Source: Nitrosomonas sp. (GTDB lineage Bacteria > Pseudomonadota > Gammaproteobacteria > Burkholderiales > Nitrosomonadaceae). From it: a stretch of 64,000 nucleotides of DNA. Position numbers and translations under genes: made by a program. Where the stretch lies: contig JADJES010000025.1 of the NCBI GenBank assembly GCA_016708955.1, positions 147,558 to 211,557 on the forward strand. The letters are read 5' to 3'. Every line of letters starts with the position of its first letter. The first letter of the stretch is position 1. The notes below the pieces were generated by a model. It searched no databases. It was not told where the DNA came from and was given only the letters and a program-made list of their open reading frames with translations. Positions 56,129 to 64,000 of this stretch are shown here, piece by piece.

Positions 56129-57204
56129 TGATCCCATTTTCCATAAAACAAAAGGCCCTTTTTCTCAGGCGTGCGGTCACTGGTCCAGGTTAAATAATTG
56201 CCATCCGGTGTAAATACCGGCAGACCATCAAAACCCTCTTTATCGGTCACACGCACGGGCTCTTTTTTGCCATCGACATCGACGATATAAAGTTCAAAAT
56301 TGCGATGCCCATGTACATTCGTCGCAAAGATAATGTACTTTCCGGAAGGATGATAGAAAGGTGCCCAGGACATCACATTAAGGCGGGTGATTTGTTTCTG
56401 ATCCGATCCATCGATAGCCATCGTGAAAATTTCCGCCTCCCGGCCATTCTCCGAAAAACGCCGCCAAACGATTCGCTTTCCATCCGGACTAAAAAATGGG
56501 CCGCCGTCATAGGTTTTCGTGTGGGTTAATCGCTTCACATTGGAGCCATCCGCATCCATGATGTAAATATCAATCATCGACGCCGGATTCGCCTTGAACA
56601 ATACGGCTTCTTCATCGGATAATTTTTCCGCATAAGCTCTGCGATTGGAGGCAAATGCAATCAGCTTGCCGTCCGGTGACCAAGAAGCCTCCGCATCGTA
56701 ACCCAATGTTTTGGTCAGATTCCTGATATTACCACCGGAAAAATCGGTTTCATAAATATCGTAGAATTCATCGTAATCCCATGCATAAGACTTCTGTTCA
56801 CCGGATTTGCGGCGCTCAATCTCTGCAGCCATTTTGGCTTTAGCTTCCGCATCTTCATGCGTCGAAGAAAACAACACCTTTTCCTGCGCCGGATGCACCC
56901 AGGCGCACGTGGTCTTGCCGGTGCCTGGCGATACCTGCGTCACCGCACCAGATTCGACATTCTTCAAAAAAATCTGATAAAACGGATTATCATCAGCCAC
57001 TTCCGCCTGATAAATCATCCATTTTGAATCGGCACGGTAATACGCTTCACCGGCCCGTTTTTCCTTGACGGAGAGTTGGTGCTCGCCAGTGATGAAATCG
57101 GTTGCACCAGCATTGACTGAGAAGAGGAAAGCCAATGGCAAAAAGAAGCCACTGATTAATAGTGGAATATTGATAAAGAAAACTGTCTGTATAAAGTTTC
57201 TCAT
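56095..57204 (-). CDS. Exported PD40/TolB-like beta-propeller protein
   Basis: A 369-residue protein with a signal segment (FFINIPLLISGFFLPLAFLFSVNAGA) and repeated PD40 strands: ASWSPDGKLIAFASNR, PFFSPDGKRIVWRR, PFYHPSGKYIIFATN and PVFTPDGNYLTWTS. Such propellers resemble the TolB C-terminal domain and act as binding platforms in the periplasm. The start at 57204 gives the best signal peptide. It is divergent from the peptidase gene, and the two may work together. Confidence 0.85.
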   Translation of the reverse strand: MRNFIQTVFFINIPLLISGFFLPLAFLFSVNAGATDFITGEHQLSVKEKRAGEAYYRADSKWMIYQAEVADDNPFYQIFLKNVESGAVTQVSPGTGKTTCAWVHPAQEKVLFSSTHEDAEAKAKMAAEIERRKSGEQKSYAWDYDEFYDIYETDFSGGNIRNLTKTLGYDAEASWSPDGKLIAFASNRRAYAEKLSDEEAVLFKANPASMIDIYIMDADGSNVKRLTHTKTYDGGPFFSPDGKRIVWRRFSENGREAEIFTMAIDGSDQKQITRLNVMSWAPFYHPSGKYIIFATNVHGHRNFELYIVDVDGKKEPVRVTDKEGFDGLPVFTPDGNYLTWTSDRTPEKKGLLFYGKWDHQKALESLSLK

Positions 57205-57323
57205 TGGATTTAAAGACCTTATGCCCAAATAGAAAACATTTAAACATAGCTATAAAAGGAAAATAAACACTCTATGTTATAGAATGCGTTTAGTGACTCC
57301 TAGTTATAAGATTTAAAGAAATA

Positions 57324-60300
57324 ATGCAAGAATCTATAAATCACAGTGTGGCAGTGCTCTTCTTCATCATCTGCGCGTTCTACAGCCTCGTTACATTCGC
57401 AAGCACCACAGCCTTCCATCATCAGATGGAAATCCAATTATCACCGGAAACTTCTAAAATCCGTGTCAAAGACCCATTCAGATTCCGGAACATATGCAGA
57501 ATCAAGAATTACCGCACAACTTGAATTCTTCCTGCACGCCGGTTTATGATTACTGATATACAAAGCGCTGAAATTAAAGACGAAATGAAGTGACTTTGAA
57601 GTCCAGACCAATTTCCATTAAACATTACACTTTAACGTTGCCACCCGGTCAGCAGGAATTCACGCTGCAATTCAGTGGAAAAATCAATCACCCGGTGCAA
57701 GGCCCTGGACAGGAATACGCGCGCAGCTTCGGTTCCACGCCGGGAGTGATTTCGCCGGAAGGCGTGTTTCTGGCCAATTCCAGCGCGTGGTATCCGCAGT
57801 TTGCTGATGATGTCATGGTGTCATTTCGCCTGGATATTCAAGTGCCCGCCGATTGGGATGTGGTGAGTCAGGGCACGTTATTGCGCGAACAGAAGACAAC
57901 CACAACCCAGAAATGACTTCGGGAAGAAACACAGCCGCAGGACGATATCTATATCATCGCGGGCCGTTATCAACGTTACACACAATCCGCCGGCGCGGTG
58001 AATGCTTTGGTTTATTTGCGTAACGCGGATGACGCGCTGGCGCAGAAATATCTGGATGCGACGGCGCAGTACATCGCCATGTATAACAAATTGATCGGCC
58101 CCTACCCTTATACAAAATTCGCGCTGGTCGAGAATTTCTGGGAAACCGGTTACGGCATGCCGTCATTCACGCTGCTTGGCCCCAAGGTGATTCGCTTTCC
58201 TTTCATTCTGCATTCCTCGTATCCGCACGAGATTCTGCATAATTATTGGGGCAATGGCGTGTTTGTCGATTACGCCAAGGGGAACTGGGCGGAAGGCTTA
58301 ACTGCTTATCTCGCGGATCACTTGGTCAATGAGCAACGCGGCAAAGGCGAGGAATATCGCCGCGACGTGCTGCAGAAATACGCGGATTTCGTCAATAAGG
58401 AAAAAGATTTCCCGATCATCCAGTTCGTTTCGCGCCATAGCGCAAGCTCGGAAGCCGTGGGTTATGGTAAGACCATGCTATTTTTCCACATGTTGCGTCA
58501 GGAATTAGGCGATGAGGCTTTTGTGCGCGTACTGCGACAATTTTATAAGCAGTTCAAATTCAAACAAGCGACTTTTGCAGATTTACTCACGACGATCAAC
58601 GCAACCACCGGCCAAGATTTTTCCGCGCAGTTTGAACAATGGGTACACCGTACCGGCGCGCCCGATCTATTGCTGCGCGATGCAGAAACCGAACGCACGG
58701 CGCAAGGATTTAAGCTCAAAATGACGATTGAGCAAACACAACCGGGTGATCCCTATCGTCTGCGCGTCCCCGTTTCTGTCACTCTGGAAGGTGAGGATAT
58801 GGCGACGCAATCGCACATCACTATTGATCAGCGAACGCAAACCATCGAAATGGATTTCCACGCCCGCCCGGTGCGTATCGACCTTGATCCGCATTTTGAT
58901 GTGTTCAGGCGCTTGGATAGCCGTGAAATCCCTTCCGCGTTGTCACAGGGTTTTGGTGCAGAAAAACCGTTGCTGATTCTGCCTGCGCGCGCAGATAAAC
59001 AAATCTTAGAAGCGTATCGCGCGCTGGCGGCGAATTGGCAGAAAACCCAATCAAACCAACTGGAAGTGATTACGGACGATCAACTCACCGCTTTGCCCGC
59101 AGATCGCACCGTCTGGATCATGGGCTGGCAAAATAAGTTTTCTGAGACTGTCGCCAAAACTTTGGCGGATCGCGGCGTGACTTATCAGCAGAAAAAATTG
59201 CAACTGGATCAAAAAACCTATCCGCAAGCGGAGCACGCCATCGTATTGACCACCCGGCAACCATCCAATCCGGATAAAACGCTATTATGGATCGCATCGG
59301 ACAATCCCAAGGCGATTGCCGAGCTCGCCAATAAATTGCCGCACTACCGGAAATACAGTTACTTGGTATTCAAAGGCGACGAATTGACCAATATCGACAA
59401 AGGTCAATGGCCGATCACGCAATCGCCGCTCTCGCAATGGATCAAGCAAAAAGACAATTACGCCATTCACACGACACACACCGGCATCACCAAGCCGCGC
59501 CGCGCATTGGCGGAACTGCCGCCGGTTTTTTCCGAGAGCCGCATGATGGCAGATATTAACCACCTGGCGCATGAATCGTTCAAGGGACGTGAACTGGGCA
59601 CCCCGGAACTGGATACCGCAGCCACATATATTGCCAAGCAATTTCAGCAAATCGGCCTGACACCCGGCGGCGGCGACAATAGTTATTTCCAGATTTGGCA
59701 GCAAGACGTCGGACTGCCGAAAGGCAATATTGCACTACGCAATGTGATCGGCATTTTGCCGGGCACCAACCCGCAACTCGCCGGGCAAAGCCTGATCATC
59801 GGCGCGCATTACGACCACCTTGGCATGGGCTGGCCGGACGTGCGTGCTGCGCATCAGGGGAAAATTCATTACGGTGCGGATGACAATGCCAGTGGCATCG
59901 CCGTATCCTGGAACTGGCACGGCAGATCGTTCCCAAATGGCAACCGGAACGCACCATTATTTTGTCGCTTTCACCGGAGAGGAAGCGGATCTGCTCGGCT
60001 CCAAGCATTACATCCGCAATACCAAAAATTATCCAACCGAGAAAATCATCGCGATGTTGAATCTGGATACCGTTGGGCGGCTTGAAAACAACCCGGTCAC
60101 CGTGTTCGGTACCGGCACTGCGCGCGAACTGGTGCATGTTTTCCGTGGCGCAGGCTTTGTCACCGGCATTCCCGTCAACGCCGTGCAAGATGACTTCGGC
60201 TCCAGCGACCAAGCCGCGTTCATCCAGGCCGGTGTGCCCGCCGTGCAATTCTTCGCCAGCGCGCACGAGGACTACCACGCCCCCGGCGACACCGTGGACA

Positions 60301-60689
60301 AAATCGACTCCGCCGGATTGGTCAAAGTCGCCGCGATTCTCAAAGAAGCCACCGAATACCTGGCCAACCGCATCGAACCGCTGACCGTCACATTGCCATC
60401 GCAAAATGCGCAAACTGAACCCATAGAAACAAAAACCAAAGAAAAACGCACCGCCAGTCTCGGCACCGTGCCGGATTTTTCGTACCAGGGCGAAGGCGTG
60501 CGCGTGGACAATGTGATCCCCGGCTCCCCGGCGCAACAAGCGCAATTACAGCCGGGCGACATTCTGATTCAATTAGCGGGCCAACCAATCAGTGATTTGG
60601 CGTCGTATGCTAATATCCTGCGAACGCTCAAGGCGGGAGAAAAAACCGAATTACAATACCGGCGGGATGGAGAAGCGAAGTACGGTTGA
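57324..60689 (+). pseudogene. Exported M1-M28-PDZ fused peptidase, broken by several frameshifts
   Basis: The pieces read as one protein of about 1100 residues. A signal peptide starts at 57324 (VAVLFFIICAFYSLVTFAS). The M1-like gluzincin part has the zinc motif HEILH and the downstream Glu in GNWAEGLTAY. The M28 part has GAHYDHLG, ADDNASGIAV, FTGEEADLLGS and HEDYHAPGDTVD. A PDZ domain ends it (GVRVDNVIPGSPAQQAQLQPGDILIQLAGQPI). Frame changes lie near 57475, 57545, 57590, 57915, 59915 and 59965. This many breaks favour true decay, but base errors may add to them. It starts 120 bases from the divergent PD40 gene. Confidence 0.8.
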
Positions 60690-60829
60690 GAGTATTTGGC
60701 TGAACGTTAATTGCGTTATAGTTTCGCCATTCCGTTCATATCCGACCGATTTCGTCAGCATTTGCCAATGAATAACCCCTTTCGATGGCTCGCTAACTTT
60801 AGCGGCTAATTATCTTTATCGGAGTTGTC

Positions 60830-62983
60830 GGCGATCAGGGACGCGGCTTACCGCCCGCCGCTGGGGGGGTGGTGGTGCTGTTTTTTTGCGTTTTGTGCCG
60901 ATGCTGGCGCCAGCGTATTTTTGAAACCGTGCTCCAAACGCCATGCCGAGCTCGTTGCCAAGGGCAGCCCAACGTCGACGCCATCCTCAACAACCTGGCC
61001 AAGGATGAAGACGGCAAGCCGCTGGGCTTTTTCACAATCACAGCCTGCTCGACTTTCAGAAGCTCAGGGCGATCCGGACAACATTAGCCCGCCACCTGGC
61101 TGATTACATTGCCGGCTTCTCCGGGGTATCCGCAAGATCTTCGAGCGCTTCCCGAATTCGACAAGGAGATCAAGCTCAGGAAAATCAACCGCCTCCCCCT
61201 GGTAGTCGCTCAGTTCGCCGAAAGCGTTGACCTGCATCCTAAGCACATTGACAACGCATCACCATGGGGCTGGTGTTCGAAGACCTGATCCGGCGCCTGG
61301 GCAAGCCGCCAGCGAAACAACGGGCGATCACTTCACCCCGCGCAGATCTCATCGGCTCATGGTTAACCTATTGCTGGAGCCCGACACCCAGGTGCTCACG
61401 CAGCAGGGTTATCGTCACCATCTGCGACCCGGCCTCGCGGCACGGGCGGCATGCTAGCCGAGGCGCAGGAACTGAATTCGCGCCCACAACGAGCAAGCCA
61501 TCGTCTGGGTCTTCGGCCAGGACTGCAACCCGCCTCTACACCGTCGCCGCCTCCGATCTGCTGATCAAGGAGCCACAAGGATGGCCAAGTGGTGCTGGGC
61601 AACACCCTCACCAACGACCGTTTCCCGATCACCATTTCGATTATCTGCTGGCCAATCCGCCCTTTGGCGTGGACTGAAAGCGGAAAAGAAGATCATCGCG
61701 CCGCTGGCCCAACTTCTGCGGCTACGGCGGCTGAAGCTGCTGCCCATCAACGACGGGCGCCCTGCTGTTCCTGCTCTACATGATGAGCAAGTTCCAGGAC
61801 TACAAAGGCGAACGACCGCGACAAGCCCGGCTCGCGCGCACCGCCATCGTCTTCAACGGCTCGCCACACTTCTGTTCACCGGCGCGGCAGCGCTGGCAGT
61901 AACGAGAGTGAAATCCGCCGCTGGATCATCGAACACGACTGGCTCAAACCATCGTCGCCTGCCCAGAGCAGATGTTCTACAACACCGGCATCGGCACTTT
62001 CCTCTGGGTAGTCAGCAACCGCAACGCCGCCACTCGCCGCGGCAAGATCCAATTGATCGACGCCCGCGAACGCTACACGCCGATGAAGCGCAGCTTAGGC
62101 GACAAGCGCCGCTACCTCGATCAGGTGGCAATTGACGCCATCACCCGCGAGCACGGTGCGATGGAAGACAGCAAGACCAGCCGCGTGTTCGACAACAGCG
62201 ATTTCGGCTTTCGCCGCATCACCGTGCTGCGCCTCTACGGCTGCGCTTCGAAATCACCGAGGAAGCCCGCGAGCGCTTCTTGAACTCCTGCCGGAACTGT
62301 TCGATGCCCTGCAGGCGGTGCAAGACCAGCTTGGGCCAGAGCCGCTGCTGGACTGGAATCTCGCCTGGAACGACGTGCAACAAGTGTTCAAGACCCTGTA
62401 ATAACGACGTGGAAGGCTGGGCCGTGGCGCCAAGGGCACGGCACAGAAGAAGATCTTCCGTGAGTGCTTCACCTACCGTCCGACCCCGATGCCGCGCCGG
62501 TGATCGCCAAACTACAGGCCGAACCGCTGGGCCGCGCAGCCTTGTTCCCCGGCCAAACCACTGCCCGCCGGCATCACGAGAGGATGATCTCTACGCCCTG
62601 CTCGGCCTGCACACCGACGGCAAGGGAAAATACATCGAATACGAACCCGACCCGGCGCTGAAGGACGCCGAGAACATCCCGCTGAAGGAAGACGTCATCA
62701 GCTACGTGCTGCGCGAAGTGCGGCCCTATGTGGCCGACGCCTGGATCGACCGCGAGACGCTGGACGGCGGCATCGGCAAGGTCGGCTCCCGAGATCAATT
62801 TCAGCAACGTGTTCTTCCAATACCAGCCGCCGCGCCACTTTGCGAGATCGATACCGAACTGGCCGGCGTGGAGCAGCGGATTCTGGCGCTGTTGCGGGAG
62901 AGTAACGGAGTGAAGGAGCTGATCCACGACATCCGCGATCTGATCCTCTCCGCCCCGTCAGGCGGTGGTGCGGAAAAGCCGTA
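60830..62983 (+). pseudogene. hsdM: Type I restriction-modification HsdM, heavily frameshifted
   Basis: N6-adenine methyltransferase subunit remnant. Motifs are spread over three frames: LDFQKLRADPDN and IRKIFERF near 61060-61150, MGLVFEDLIRR at 61264, RLMVNLLLEPDTQVLTQQGY in another frame, TICDPA, DHHFDYLLANPPFGVD (the NPPF catalytic motif) near 61640-61675, EQMFYNTGIGTFLW near 61970, RGKIQLIDARERY and DNSDFGFRRITVLR. The C-terminus ends near 62980. At least ten shifts occur. The DNA is clearly more GC-rich than the rest of the window, which points to transfer. No hsdS or hsdR follows in the window. Confidence 0.8.
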
Positions 62984-62989
62984 GTTTTG

Positions 62990-64000
62990 ATCCAGGTGCT
63001 GACCAATTTTGAGATCGGCCGCCGGATTGTCGTGCATGAGCAGCAGGGAGCGGAGCGGGCGGGATACGGCAAAGCGCTGCTCAAAGGAATTATCTGCCGG
63101 AACTGACGAACGAATTCGGGCGCGGCTTTTTCCGCTCAATCTCGAATATATGCGCAAGTTTTACCTGACCTATCAAGATGGGAACTGGCCAGATTTCCCA
63201 GGTGCCAGCTTGCCCCGTTCCTGTCTGCCAAGAAATCCCAGATGCCATCTGGGAAGTGCCTCAGTCCCGAAAATCCCAGAAACACCTTCTGGAAAATCCG
63301 ATTCCCCTTTGCGCTGGGGTGGTCGCAATATGTCTTTCTGATTGCCATCGGCAATGCAGATGAGCGCCGTTTCTACGAGATTGAAGCCGCCGCCAATGGC
63401 TGGTCGCTCCAGGAACTCAAACGTCAGTTCAGCTCGGGTCTGTACGAACGGTTGGCCCTCAGTCGCGATAAAGACGGCATCAAACAGCTTGCTGCCGAAG
63501 GTCAGATCATCGGCCGCCCCGAGGACTGCTGAGAAGGAGCCGTATGTTCTGGAATTTTCTCGGCCTCGATGAAAGGCCAGACTACTCCAGAATCCGAACT
63601 GGAAAGCGCCATCATTGACAAGCTCGAACACTTTTTGCTGGAACTGAGCAGGGATTTCTGTTCGAGGCCCGGCAAAAGCGCTTCACTTTCACTTGAGCAT
63701 TTCTTCGTCGACTTAGTGTTCTTCAACCGCCTGTTGCGCTGCTATGTGCCAGTCGATCTCAAGATAAACCGACTCAGCCATGGCGACCTGGAGCCAAGAT
63801 GCAGATGTACGTCAATTACTTCGACCGGTTTGTGAAACTGAGAGACGAAGCGCCGACCGTCGGCATCGTTCTGTGCAAAGAAACAGGGGATGCCTGGTAG
63901 AAATCCCCTGCCCAGACGCCAACATCCATGCCCGGGAATATCGCTCTATTTACGACCAAGGGTTATTGCGCCAGAAACTGGCGGAATGGGGCGATGAGGT
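62990..64000 (+). pseudogene. YhcG/DUF1016-type PDDEXK nuclease, frameshifted, runs off the window
   Basis: Pieces in different frames give EIGRRIVVHEQQGAERAGYGKALL near 63017-63084, YMRKFYLTYQDG, WSQYVFLIAIGNADERRFYEIEAAANGWSLQELKRQ (63330-63426), GLYERLALSRDK, then the nuclease core EARQKRFTF, VDLVFFNRLLRCYVPVDLKIN and MQMYVNYFDRF, and VGIVLCKETGDA near 63860. These are the conserved parts of YhcG-like proteins, often found next to type I systems. The 3' end lies beyond 64000. GC-rich like the hsdM remnant. Confidence 0.75.

Noticed and set aside
1..64000. CRISPR array, rRNA or tRNA genes
   Set aside because: No regularly spaced direct repeats and no recognisable RNA gene core were seen; a tRNA search tool was not available.

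Overview
The window looks like a chromosomal segment of an ammonia-oxidising betaproteobacterium of the Nitrosomonas type. The evidence is a single amoC gene (ammonia monooxygenase subunit C) without amoA or amoB, a green-type form I RuBisCO operon with a divergent cbbR (cbbR, cbbL, cbbS, cbbQ, cbbO), and betaproteobacterial housekeeping neighbourhoods (uvrB/aspC divergent, purEKC, hisGD, flhDC). Base composition is moderate in most of the window and clearly more GC-rich after about 60.8 kb. Genus is an inference; species cannot be assigned.

Layout. 0-2.1 kb is an accessory patch: a RAYT-type transposase cut by the window edge, a VapBC toxin-antitoxin pair and an FRG-domain gene next to REP-like palindromes. 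2.2-12.7 kb is core metabolism: purC/purK/purE, exbD, sodB, hisG/hisD, a TrmH-family methyltransferase, a small periplasmic protein, uvrB and aspC. 12.7-17.9 kb holds flhC/flhD, a degenerate-GGDEF/EAL protein, IS4-type element copy 1 and a truncated membrane sensor gene. 18.0-24.3 kb is the CO2 fixation module, with a perfect 16-bp inverted repeat in the cbbR-cbbL gap that is a good candidate CbbR operator. 24.4-33.5 kb is mixed accessory and regulatory DNA: a DUF2971 protein, MntA-HepT, exported proteins, a frameshifted PAS-GGDEF-EAL protein, a Crp/Fnr regulator and an intact IS4-family element with a 9-bp target duplication. 33.5-42.9 kb is dense in sensory genes (three PAS histidine kinases and two response regulators); the first response regulator is split by IS copy 2 with a clean 6-bp duplication. 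43.1-44.7 kb carries the lone amoC and a membrane-anchored protein whose mature N-terminus is predicted to be His-Gly-Lys. 44.7-49.0 kb has two small exported proteins, a frameshifted endonuclease/exonuclease/phosphatase and an RloA-RloB-type ATPase/TOPRIM pair. 49.0-55.3 kb has a PfkB kinase and the glycine cleavage operon gcvT-gcvH-gcvPA-tpx-gcvPB behind a tandem glycine riboswitch. 55.4-60.7 kb has a MITE-like repeat, a PD40 protein and a broken M1-M28-PDZ peptidase. 60.8-64.0 kb is a GC-rich, heavily frameshifted type I hsdM remnant followed by a YhcG/DUF1016 nuclease remnant that runs off the window.

How genes act together. cbbL/S make RuBisCO, cbbQ/O encode its likely activase, and CbbR should control them. 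The gcv genes with the riboswitch degrade glycine, the photorespiratory product expected when RuBisCO oxygenates; the thiol peroxidase inside that operon and the nearby superoxide dismutase fit an aerobic chemolithotroph.

Caution. At least six genes outside the IS copies carry a single frameshift, several at short homopolymers, one of them in gcvH, whose product is needed by its intact operon partners. Some 'pseudogenes' here may be sequencing errors; this is stated entry by entry.
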